DNA of 64,000 nt from Terriglobia bacterium (GTDB lineage Bacteria > Acidobacteriota > Terriglobia > Bryobacterales > UBA6623): positions 319,825 through 383,824 of the forward strand of contig VXMF01000036.1 of the NCBI GenBank assembly GCA_009841225.1, written 5' to 3'. The position numbers and the translations under genes are program-made. The notes under the pieces are model-generated. The model had not been told where the DNA came from. It saw nothing but the letters and a program-made list of their open reading frames with translations, and made no database searches. This document shows, one piece after another, positions 52,816 to 60,841 of the stretch. Positions within the stretch are counted from its first letter, which is position 1; each line of letters begins with the position of its first letter.

Positions 52816-53739
52816 ATGCCCTTTATCGCCGCCGTCGTTCAAGACTGTCCCGTCGTCTTTGACCGCGACCGGACGCTCGACAAGATTGGCACTCTGACGA
52901 CGAAGGCTGCGAAGACAGACGCTCGACTAGTGGTCTTCCCTGAGGCCTTTGTGTCGTCCTACCCGAAGGGCCTCGACTTCGGAGCACGGGTCGGTGGGCG
53001 GACTTCTCAGGGCCGTCAGTATTTCCAGCGCTACTACGACAGCGCGGTTGACATCCCGGGACCTGGGATCGACCGGCTTGCCGAGATTTCCGGCGACAAC
53101 GATATCTACTTGGTCGTCGGCGTCATCGAACGCGAACGCGGCACGCTCTACTGCAGCGCCGTCTTCCTGAGCCCGGAAGGAAAGTACGTGGGCAAGCATC
53201 GGAAGCTGATGCCGACGGGGATGGAGCGCATCATCTGGGGGTTCGGTGACGGCTCGACACTTCCGGTCTACGACACGCCCCTGGGACGGCTGGGTGCCGT
53301 GATCTGTTGGGAGAACTACATGCCGCTGCTCCGCACGGCCATGTACGGCAAAGGCATCCAGTTGTACTGCGCTCCGACGGCGGACGATCGGGACAACTGG
53401 CATTCCTCGATGATCCACGTGGCGCTGGAAGGCCGCTGCTTCGTGCTTTCCTGCTGCCAGTACCTGACGCGGGGAGACTGCCCGAACGACTATCCCGCTG
53501 TCCAAGGTGACGATCCGTCGACAGTGCTAATGCGGGGCGGCAGCGCGATCATCAGCCCGCTGGGGGACGTTCTGGCCGGCCCCCTGTACAACCAAAAAGG
53601 GATCCTCACCGCAGAGATCGATATCGCCGAGATCACACGTGGCAAGTACGATTTCGATGTCGTCGGACACTACGCACGACCCGACGTGTTCCGTCTGGAA
53701 GTGAACGAAGAACCGAATTCCACTGTTGTGATCAAGTGA
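52816..53739 (+). CDS. Nitrilase/carbon-nitrogen hydrolase
   Basis: About 307 residues from ATG 52816 (MPFIAAVVQDCPVVFD), favoured over earlier in-frame ATGs because the domain begins here. The catalytic Glu-Lys-Cys triad is visible: VVFPEAFVSSYPKG, KHRKLMPTGMERIIWG and AVICWENYMPLLR. Length and the FPEAF/CWENYMP motifs match true nitrilases, which hydrolyse nitriles to acids and ammonia. Cytoplasmic. The neighbouring genes give no substrate hint. Confidence 0.9.
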   Translation: MPFIAAVVQDCPVVFDRDRTLDKIGTLTTKAAKTDARLVVFPEAFVSSYPKGLDFGARVGGRTSQGRQYFQRYYDSAVDIPGPGIDRLAEISGDNDIYLVVGVIERERGTLYCSAVFLSPEGKYVGKHRKLMPTGMERIIWGFGDGSTLPVYDTPLGRLGAVICWENYMPLLRTAMYGKGIQLYCAPTADDRDNWHSSMIHVALEGRCFVLSCCQYLTRGDCPNDYPAVQGDDPSTVLMRGGSAIISPLGDVLAGPLYNQKGILTAEIDIAEITRGKYDFDVVGHYARPDVFRLEVNEEPNSTVVIK

Positions 53740-53863
53740 ATCGCCGGCAGTGCGTGGGCCGAGTAACTGGGTCGTCGTACCGTCGTATCATTCGAAGGGT
53801 GTAGTTGAGTTGGGGACTAAATCGATTCCCAGCGCAGGTGCTGGCCATGAAGCCAATCGGTTA

Positions 53864-53983
53864 TTAGCCTAGAGCGACCATGCATGCAACGCAGCCCACT
53901 GGCATCGCAACAAAGATCACCGCCAGTGCCGCAGCAACGCCCAGCGTGATCTTGAAGCCCTTGTTGAAGCTGCTTTCTTCCAT
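53864..53983 (-). CDS. Possible 39-residue membrane peptide
   Basis: From ATG 53983 the minus strand gives MEESSFNKGFKITLGVAAAL, AVIFVAMPVGCVACMVALG and a stop. This is a soluble charged start followed by a single hydrophobic helix. AGAGG lies three bases upstream, which is close but plausible. It lies in an otherwise empty gap, downstream of nothing on its strand. No family recognised. Confidence 0.35.
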   Translation of the reverse strand: MEESSFNKGFKITLGVAAALAVIFVAMPVGCVACMVALG

Positions 53984-54067
53984 GGCCTCTAGGTTACTCT
54001 CTGGCAGGGAAAAGAGAAATCCAATAGATGGTTGCAAGGGCTATGGAACCTTGCACGCTGCTTTTCT

Positions 54068-55432
54068 CTAGCCACTGCTATCTCCAAACAGTGCATCGGG
54101 ATTGTCATGCAGGAGCTTGCGGCCGAGTTCCAGCGCCTCCTCCTCCGAGCAAGAGCCCTCGCTGACCTTCTCCGCCAGGACTCGTGAGATGTTGCGCCGC
54201 GCCATCTTTGCGTGCGCGTAGCTGAGTTCGGGGTACCGGTAGTCTCCTCCGTAGCCGAAGATCTTGTTCGAAGGAACAGTATCCAGAAATTCGTGAAGAG
54301 AGCGTCTGGAGGCACTGGGCGAGATGATGTGAGCCCAGCACAGGTCGACATATACGTTGGGGAAGACCTTCGCGATCGCCGCCGCCTCTCCTTGGTAGGG
54401 ATAGCTCATATGGAAAAGGTCGAACTGCACCTGCGGGAATAGGAAGAAGAGGTTCGTCAGGTGGGTCGGCTTGGAGTTCTCGACGAAGTTGCCGTTCCCC
54501 GCGTGCAGGCCGGTATGGATCTGGACCGGCACGCCATGCGCTGCTGCCAAGCCGATCAGATGGTGAAACATGTGGTCTTCGAGCGGACGGAACGGACGCT
54601 CCACACGAGACCGGAAGCCAGCGGGCGGAGTGACGTTCGCCCTCAGAAGCGACTGCAGGCTGGACTCGGCATCCCGCTCTGAAACCTCTGCGTAGTGGAT
54701 TTCGCGGTTGTACGCCAGCGTCGACTTCACCGTGACCATGCCGATCTCGAGGCTCTGCTGGAAACTGGTCTCCATCGCCCGCTTGAGCCCGGCGAGGCCT
54801 GTTATGGAAACGTCGGTTAGCTCTTCCAGGTTCCGGATGTCGGAAGCGGACTGCGGGGCGACGAATCGGTCGAACTTCCGGGCGCACACGAAGAATCTCG
54901 GGTCGGGCCTGACCGGCGCGGCATTCCAGTAGTCGTCCAGCACCGAGTAGGCGATGTTCGAGCGCCGGATGAGGATCTCCTCGTACAGGCCCGGTCGGTT
55001 CGCGGCCTCGATCCTGCGATTGATTTCGGGCAAGGTAGCGCCCGAGATCTGATCGACGCCGTAGATGTCTTGGATGGCGATGCGCAGTGCTCGGCCGTAT
55101 CCGGTTAAGCGGGCCGACTTCCAGAACGGTTCGAACGCCCGCCAGCGCTGCTCCATCGGGGCGTCGGCGTTTCTCACGACCGAGAGATCGTCTCCCGAGA
55201 GGCCGGCAGATATCACGTCGTTGATGGCGTAGTGTCCGGCTAGCGTGAAGAAGTCGATCCGAGAGGACGTCCGTTCCTCCTCGGGGATGATGTGCTCGTG
55301 GGTGTTGACTAGCGGAATCTCGTCGATGGCTTCCAGCAGCTCGGCTTCGAGCTCAGGCGTAGCTGAGGGCGCGGCCTGAGCAGCGGCAAGAGCTGACACA
55401 GATCCGAAGAAAGTACGGCGACCGATCGGCAT
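54068..55432 (-). CDS. Amidohydrolase_2 protein, uronate isomerase-like region, Tat-exported
   Basis: About 454 residues from ATG 55432 (Tat leader IGRRTFFGSVSALAAAQAA). An amidohydrolase barrel: PLVNTHEHIIPEEERTS (HxH), VPVQIHTGLHAGNG, QFDLFHMSYPYQG, VYVDLCWAH and FGYGGDYRYPE (final Asp region). The THEH start, long N-terminal helical part and terminal helices recall the uronate isomerase side of the superfamily, but exported members are probably hydrolases. Substrate unknown. It lies divergently from the sialidase gene across about 200 bases. Confidence 0.83.
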   Translation of the reverse strand: MPIGRRTFFGSVSALAAAQAAPSATPELEAELLEAIDEIPLVNTHEHIIPEEERTSSRIDFFTLAGHYAINDVISAGLSGDDLSVVRNADAPMEQRWRAFEPFWKSARLTGYGRALRIAIQDIYGVDQISGATLPEINRRIEAANRPGLYEEILIRRSNIAYSVLDDYWNAAPVRPDPRFFVCARKFDRFVAPQSASDIRNLEELTDVSITGLAGLKRAMETSFQQSLEIGMVTVKSTLAYNREIHYAEVSERDAESSLQSLLRANVTPPAGFRSRVERPFRPLEDHMFHHLIGLAAAHGVPVQIHTGLHAGNGNFVENSKPTHLTNLFFLFPQVQFDLFHMSYPYQGEAAAIAKVFPNVYVDLCWAHIISPSASRRSLHEFLDTVPSNKIFGYGGDYRYPELSYAHAKMARRNISRVLAEKVSEGSCSEEEALELGRKLLHDNPDALFGDSSG

Positions 55433-55638
55433 GGCACCACTTATCCTCCCCCATTTGTTCTCCCGCACTCGCTACAGAGCTCTGCCGCTCGCAGTTCGAA
55501 CGAATGCCTCATCGTTTTTCCTCGAGGTGATGTCAGATTGTTGTCGCTGAGCCGGTTCACAGCCGCCTGCAAGACGGATCGTCAGCTGTGCATCAGTGTC
55601 GGCAGTGGAGTCGAGAATTGGTAGCATGTCGGCCTGTC

Positions 55639-56796
55639 ATGACCTTGACGCGTCGAACATTCGCCATCGGCCTGCTGCCGGGATTGGCTTGCACCCAACA
55701 AGGGCACTTCAGTCGAAGCCCCGTATTCTCGGCGGGGGAGGACGGTTATCACACGTTCCGAATTCCCGCACTGCTGCCAGTAGGCCGCGGAGTGCTTCTG
55801 GCATTCGCAGAGGGCCGCCGTTTCGGGAGGGGTGACAGTGGCGCGATCGATCTAGTCCTAAAGCGCTCGACAGACTCCGGCGCAACTTGGTCGGCCTTGC
55901 AGGTTGTCTGGAGTGATGGATCGAACACATGCGGGAACCCCTGTCCCGTCGTCGACAGTCGAACCGGCCGGATCCTTTTGCCAATGACTTGGAATTCGGG
56001 CGAGGACAACGGACGCGATCTGCATGGCGGGACTGGCAGCGATACGCGCCGGGTGTTCTTGACCTATTCCGATGATGATGGGCGGAACTGGTCATCCGCA
56101 CGCGAAATCACTGGCGAGGCGAAGCGGTCCGATTGGTGGTGGTACGCGACCGGCCCCGGCGTAGCCATCCAGATCCGGAATGGCGAGCACGCGGGAAGAA
56201 TCGTGGTACCCGCGAACCACTCCTCGGAGAACGACGGATACGCTGCGCACGCCATGCTCTCCGATGACGGTGGGGAGAACTGGAGAATGAGCTCGGTAAT
56301 TGCTCCAGCCTGCAACGAGAGCCAGGTCGTGGAGCTGGCCGACGGCCGGTTGATGATGAACAGTCGAAACCAGTCGTTCACGAACGAGGAGCGCACGGGT
56401 TATCGCGCGATTGCGTTCAGTGCTGACGGTGGCGAGACCTGGACACCGCCCCAGCCAGACGCGCATCTCGGTGATCCTCAGGTCCAGGCCAGCCTGATCC
56501 GGTATTCCTGGCCTGCCGAAGATGACCCGGGCAGGCTCCTGTTTTCAAATCCCGCCCCGCCGGTTTCGCGGGAGCGGGGGCAGCGGATTCGCATGACCGT
56601 GCGCTCCAGTCTGGACGATGGCCGCACTTGGCCCGTCGGGCGGTTGATTCATGAAGGACCTGCGGCGTACTCGAGCTTGGCTCGACTCCACGATGGCTCG
56701 GTGGGACTGCTCTACGAAGCGGGCAGCGAGGGACCATACGAAGCCATCCAGCTGGCGCGCTTCTCACTCGGCTGGCTGGACGGCGGAACGGCCTGA
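55639..56796 (+). CDS. Exo-alpha-sialidase (GH33-like), Tat lipoprotein
   Basis: About 385 residues from ATG 55639 (leader LTRRTFAIGLLPGLACTQ, combining Arg-Arg and a lipobox). Six-bladed propeller features: YHTFRIPALL (the FRIP arginine), five Asp boxes (STDSGATW, SDDDGRNW, SDDGGENW, SADGGETW, SLDDGRTW), a Glu/Arg region in CNESQVVELADGR, and the terminal YSSLARLHDGSVGLLYE with the Tyr/Glu nucleophile pair. This strongly suggests GH33 and release of terminal sialic acid from glycoconjugates at the cell surface. A sialic acid lyase is not certain in the window. Confidence 0.9.
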   Translation: MTLTRRTFAIGLLPGLACTQQGHFSRSPVFSAGEDGYHTFRIPALLPVGRGVLLAFAEGRRFGRGDSGAIDLVLKRSTDSGATWSALQVVWSDGSNTCGNPCPVVDSRTGRILLPMTWNSGEDNGRDLHGGTGSDTRRVFLTYSDDDGRNWSSAREITGEAKRSDWWWYATGPGVAIQIRNGEHAGRIVVPANHSSENDGYAAHAMLSDDGGENWRMSSVIAPACNESQVVELADGRLMMNSRNQSFTNEERTGYRAIAFSADGGETWTPPQPDAHLGDPQVQASLIRYSWPAEDDPGRLLFSNPAPPVSRERGQRIRMTVRSSLDDGRTWPVGRLIHEGPAAYSSLARLHDGSVGLLYEAGSEGPYEAIQLARFSLGWLDGGTA

Positions 56797-56986
56797 AACG
56801 AGGACCGCCGCAAGGCTGTTTCGATCCGCGGCCCAGAACAGCGCGGCAGCGGAATTGGGCTTTTTGCCCCACGGCCCGATCTTGGTTACGGCGAGTCTGC
56901 TCAACAGCACGCAACTCGTAGGCTGATCCCGGCTATCCTAGTGCCGGGCCGGCCTGTATGGCAGCCCAAGGATCGGAGGTTCGAGG

Positions 56987-58210
56987 ATGGAATCAAGACG
57001 GGAATTCCTGGGCCATCGTTTGCTGGATGCCACTGCCCTCGCTGCCGCGGCGGCCTTGCCGGCCGGGCTGCCTGCCCAAACTGAGTCATCGCGTCAGATT
57101 CGCATGGGAGTGGTGGGAGGGGGCTTCGGGACACACTTCGACTGGCACGAGCATCCAAACAGCACGGTCGCCGCAGTCACCGACTTGAGGGCTGACCGGC
57201 GCGACGCGCTACAGACGAAGTATCGGTGTGACACGGTATACGACTCCTTGGAAGAGATGCTTCGGCGTCCCGAAGACCTAGATGCTGTTGCAGTATTCAG
57301 CGGCGCGCCAGACCATTTCAAGCACGTCTCGATGTGCATGGAGCGCGGGCTCCACGCATTCTCCGCCGTACCCGCGGTAATGACCCTCGAAGAGGCTGAC
57401 GGTCTCCGGGACCTCAAGGAACGGACCGGCTTGCGGTACATGATGGCCGAAACCAGCTACTACAGGCAGCCCACCATCTACGCACGAAACCTGCACGGAG
57501 AGAGCGGTTTCGGGGAGGTCTTCTACACAGAGCTCGAGTACTACCACGACCGCGGCGACCTTGATGCGTTGCTGTCCGACAAGACCTCTCGCTTCTACGA
57601 GCCGGATGGTTCTCGTACCTGGCGCTGGGGCTTGCCGCCCATGCACTACCCCACTCATTGCCTGGGGTTCCTCGTCGGAGTGACGCGGGAACGCATCGAC
57701 CGCGTCTCGTGTCTCGGCTGGGGAGGCGAGCACGCCTGGCTCGAGGACAACCGCTACGACAATCCGTACTGGTGCCAGTCGGCGCTGATGCAGACCAACC
57801 GCGGCAACATGTCGCGCTGCAACGTCTTCTGGTTCGTCGGCGGCCACGGAGAACAGGCGCGCTGGTTTGGCGAGCAAGGGTCCCTGTTCATGGCGGTGGG
57901 AGGGCTTCACGGGGATGCCTGGCTGCCGCGCTCGAAGGCCTTGGACCGCAACGAGCGCGTCCAGAGGCTCGAGATTCCGGATTACTGGAAGAGCGACATG
58001 CTGCCGCCTCGGATGCGGCACGGCAGCGGCCACGACGGTAGCCACCCGTTCCTTGCGGCGGAGTTCGTCAACGCCCTCATCGACGACCGGGAGCCCGTGA
58101 TCGACGTGTACGAATCCTTGGCGATGACAGTGCCGGGGATTGTCGCGCACCAATCGTCGCTGAAGAATGGCGAGCAACTCGCCGTTCCGAGCTTTGATCG
58201 CTCCGGCTGA
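56987..58210 (+). CDS. Gfo/Idh/MocA oxidoreductase, exported
   Basis: 407 residues. The Tat-like leader MESRREFLGHRLLDATAL is followed by RMGVVGGGFGTHFDWHEH, the dinucleotide fold, then LHAFSAVPAVMTLEEADGL. The second domain has WRWGLPPMHYPTHCLGFLVG, again with the YPTH motif seen in GH109-like proteins, and a Cys/Trp-rich sheet. GGAGGTTCGAGG precedes the ATG. The protein is clearly related to, but more distant from, the two GH109-like proteins here. It could be a sugar dehydrogenase or a non-canonical glycosidase using NAD. Confidence 0.83.
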   Translation: MESRREFLGHRLLDATALAAAAALPAGLPAQTESSRQIRMGVVGGGFGTHFDWHEHPNSTVAAVTDLRADRRDALQTKYRCDTVYDSLEEMLRRPEDLDAVAVFSGAPDHFKHVSMCMERGLHAFSAVPAVMTLEEADGLRDLKERTGLRYMMAETSYYRQPTIYARNLHGESGFGEVFYTELEYYHDRGDLDALLSDKTSRFYEPDGSRTWRWGLPPMHYPTHCLGFLVGVTRERIDRVSCLGWGGEHAWLEDNRYDNPYWCQSALMQTNRGNMSRCNVFWFVGGHGEQARWFGEQGSLFMAVGGLHGDAWLPRSKALDRNERVQRLEIPDYWKSDMLPPRMRHGSGHDGSHPFLAAEFVNALIDDREPVIDVYESLAMTVPGIVAHQSSLKNGEQLAVPSFDRSG

Positions 58211-58288
58211 ACTATCGAGCAACGAGATCCAACGGGATTTCGGCCGGTCGAAAGATTCTAGGTGGACTTCAGCCCAGTCGCTTAGGCA

Positions 58289-59272
58289 CTAGTCGTGCCG
58301 TGTAAGGAAGTCCTTGCGGATCTTGGCGACAACCGTGAAGTGTGGATCCACCACGTTCGCTATGTCGTATTCCAACGCGTGCCCAAATAGAAGGGACGAG
58401 CCCCGCTCGTCGAAGCCGTAGTCGGCCATCAGCCAGCGCTGGAGTTCCGTTGTCGCATGCTGCAGGGCTTGCTGAAGGGGCCTTGCGCTGCCTAGCGTCA
58501 TGATGTACTCGTCGGTCTCCAGCCGCGGCCAGCCGATCTTCCGCTCCTTGATCAAGTCGACCGTGAACTCGACATCCATCGAGACCTCAAGAGCGTTCCC
58601 GACGACTTCTCCATCGCCTTGGCGCGCGTGTCCGTCCCCGACGAAGAGCAGCGCGCCTGGCTCGGAGACCGGCAGCATCAATGTGGTGCCGGCAACCAGG
58701 CCGTTGTAGTCCATGTTCCCGCCGAAGGCTCCAGGCGTACTCGTCGCGACGGCTTCCTTGCGCGCCGGAGCGACCGCGACGCATCCCAGCATCGGCCGGA
58801 GCGGCACTTCGATCCCTCTCGGCTCGATCGTTTCCGAGGCGACAGTAGCCACCCCGCGGTCCTTGTCGATGTTCCAAGTCTCGGTGGTCTGCTCCCGCTC
58901 TGCCTCGTGGCGGAGGTAGGCGGGATCGGCTGTGTAGGGTGCTAGGACGCTGCTCGACCACGCGGTCGGCCGACTGGGTTCGATCTTTTCGAATCGCACC
59001 ACTAGCACATCGCCGGGCTCGGCCCCTTCGACGAAGAAGGGGCCGGTCTGAGGATTCGGTCGTTCGCCAACTTGCTCGTTGTCGGCATCGAAGCCGCGCG
59101 CGTCGATCGTCTTGGTGACCACCCTGTCGCCCGGCTTGATCGACAGTACCGGCTCGTGGGCGAACGAGAACGTGTTGTGGTACTGCGAGGGCTCGAAGTG
59201 ATGTGTCTCCGCCACAGCCGATCCGGATGCCATGAGCGAAATGATAACGAGTGCCGCAACGGAAAGTGACAT
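58289..59272 (-). CDS. Acetamidase/formamidase family protein, secreted
   Basis: About 327 residues from ATG 59272 (signal LSVAALVIISLMASGSAVAE). FmdA_AmdA fold: EPVLSIKPGDRVVTKTIDA, FVEGAEPGDVLVVRFEKIEP, LRPMLGCVAVAP, STPGAFGGNMDYNGLVAGTTLMLPV, GALLFVGDGHARQGDGEV. The metal ligands expected in this family (Asp/His in GDGHA and NMD) are visible. Its signal peptide suggests a periplasmic amidase. It might release ammonia or acetate from acylated amino compounds, possibly linked to the GalNAc theme, which is speculation. Confidence 0.87.
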   Translation of the reverse strand: MSLSVAALVIISLMASGSAVAETHHFEPSQYHNTFSFAHEPVLSIKPGDRVVTKTIDARGFDADNEQVGERPNPQTGPFFVEGAEPGDVLVVRFEKIEPSRPTAWSSSVLAPYTADPAYLRHEAEREQTTETWNIDKDRGVATVASETIEPRGIEVPLRPMLGCVAVAPARKEAVATSTPGAFGGNMDYNGLVAGTTLMLPVSEPGALLFVGDGHARQGDGEVVGNALEVSMDVEFTVDLIKERKIGWPRLETDEYIMTLGSARPLQQALQHATTELQRWLMADYGFDERGSSLLFGHALEYDIANVVDPHFTVVAKIRKDFLTRHD

Positions 59273-59434
59273 CGGGTGTTGACCTGTCGCGGCGATTATA
59301 GCCACCGACGGCAAGAGTCGGACGGGTCGGGCGAGGCCCTGTGGCTGCATGAGGTTGCAGCTAGCGCCCCGCTGGCATTAGCGGGCACTGCCAACCCTGT
59401 ACGAGAGATCGTGCGTGGAATGATCGGCCCAACC

Positions 59435-60829
59435 CTAACCCATCGACCTTCGACCTAGCTCCACGGCCAGGGCGTCTTTATGCTGGTCGCCCCACTTGGC
59501 CAGCCTGCCCGCCAGCTCCTTCACGACGTCCTGCCGGTCTGAGTACAAGTTCTTCGTCTCGCCAGGATCTCTCTGCATGTCGTACAGCTCGTCAAAACGC
59601 ATTTCAGGCCGAGCCCCAAAGTGGCGCAGGATCAGCTTCCAGCGCTCGGTACGGATGGCTCGCTCTTCGAACAAGACCCCGTCGATGCCCTTTTGCGAGA
59701 TGTTCTGGATGACGATCTCCCGACTCCATTCGTCTCGTCCGCTAACCAAGTCGGGGATCAGGCTGCGGTCCGAAAAGTCCTCGTCAAGCCGGCCGTAAAG
59801 GCCGGCGGCGTCCATGATCGTTGGCATAAGGTCCACGGAGCTGACGCCGGACTGCCAGGCGACACCGGCAGGCAGGACTCTGGGGTAGTGCATGATCAGC
59901 GGCAGGCGGGCGGCCTCGTCGTATGAGATGCTCATGCCCGCAAGGGTTCCAGGACGATCGATCCATGTCCGTCCGTGCTCGGTGGTGAGGATGATGAACG
60001 TGTTGTCGAGCACATTGTTACTTCGCAGCGCATCGATCATTCGTCCGATCTCTTCATCGAGCGCCGTGACCGAAGCGTAGTATTCCTCGTGCTCGACGTT
60101 CTTGCCCTTGTACGGTTCGTGGAACCGCTTCGGGGGATTGTTCGGCTCGTGCGGCGAGTAGTAGGACTGGTATAGGAAGAAGGGCCGGTCAGCGTTCTCC
60201 TCGATAAACTCGACGGCATCGTCGGTCTGAATGGTGGGCCTGTAGCGCGACTTGTGTGGCTCGCCCAGCCAATGATGGATTTGCGAGTTGAAGCTCTTCC
60301 AGACGTCGAAGAACCCCGGGTTTCCTTCCCCCAGGTGCCACTTGCCAATGTGTGCCGTGCGGTAGCCGGCGTTATTGAGAAAGTGCGGAAAGTTATCCCA
60401 TATGTCGAATCGCGGATCGCCGAATGGATCGGGTACCGGTTCTTGGTAGGTGTTGTACGACCCGCTCCGCACGTAGGGATACGGGTTCTTCCGCATCCCA
60501 TGCTCGTGCGGATACTTGCCGGTGAGAATCGAGGCCCGACAGGGTCCACAAAGGGGCTGCGGTGCGTAGCAATTGTCGAAGCGGATGCCGCCCGCTGCCA
60601 GCTGATCGATGTTCGGCGTGTGGACATCCGAGCGGCCGTATGCCCCGATCGCGTCTCGGCGGCACTTGTCGAGCAGGATGAACAGGAAGTTCGGAGGATC
60701 CTGGCTGGCACCGGGTTCAGCGGCGGATCCAGTCTGGCCCAATGCCCTTTGGGCCGCCGAGGCACTGCCGAGGATTCCCAGTCCTCCGATTGCGTTGAGA
60801 ATCGAACGTCGCTTCATCTCTTGAGACAT
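59435..60829 (-). CDS. Sulfatase co-transcribed with GH109-like gene
   Basis: 464 residues. ATG 60829 has GGGAGA upstream; an internal ATG at 60817 could also serve. The leader MKRRSILNAIGGLGILGSASA is Tat-like. Signature PLCGPCRASILTG keeps C-x-P-x-R with a second Cys between Pro and Arg. The first metal site reads ILLDKCRRDAIG, so the usual Asp-Asp pair is Asp-Lys, as in some sulfatase branches that have Asp-Gln. The second metal site is ILTTEHGRTW (Glu-His rather than Asp-Asn/His). It begins only 12 bases after the GH109-like gene, so the two form an operon and probably handle one sulfated amino-sugar substrate. Confidence 0.88.
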   Translation of the reverse strand: MSQEMKRRSILNAIGGLGILGSASAAQRALGQTGSAAEPGASQDPPNFLFILLDKCRRDAIGAYGRSDVHTPNIDQLAAGGIRFDNCYAPQPLCGPCRASILTGKYPHEHGMRKNPYPYVRSGSYNTYQEPVPDPFGDPRFDIWDNFPHFLNNAGYRTAHIGKWHLGEGNPGFFDVWKSFNSQIHHWLGEPHKSRYRPTIQTDDAVEFIEENADRPFFLYQSYYSPHEPNNPPKRFHEPYKGKNVEHEEYYASVTALDEEIGRMIDALRSNNVLDNTFIILTTEHGRTWIDRPGTLAGMSISYDEAARLPLIMHYPRVLPAGVAWQSGVSSVDLMPTIMDAAGLYGRLDEDFSDRSLIPDLVSGRDEWSREIVIQNISQKGIDGVLFEERAIRTERWKLILRHFGARPEMRFDELYDMQRDPGETKNLYSDRQDVVKELAGRLAKWGDQHKDALAVELGRRSMG

Positions 60830-60841
60830 GACCGTCTCTCC

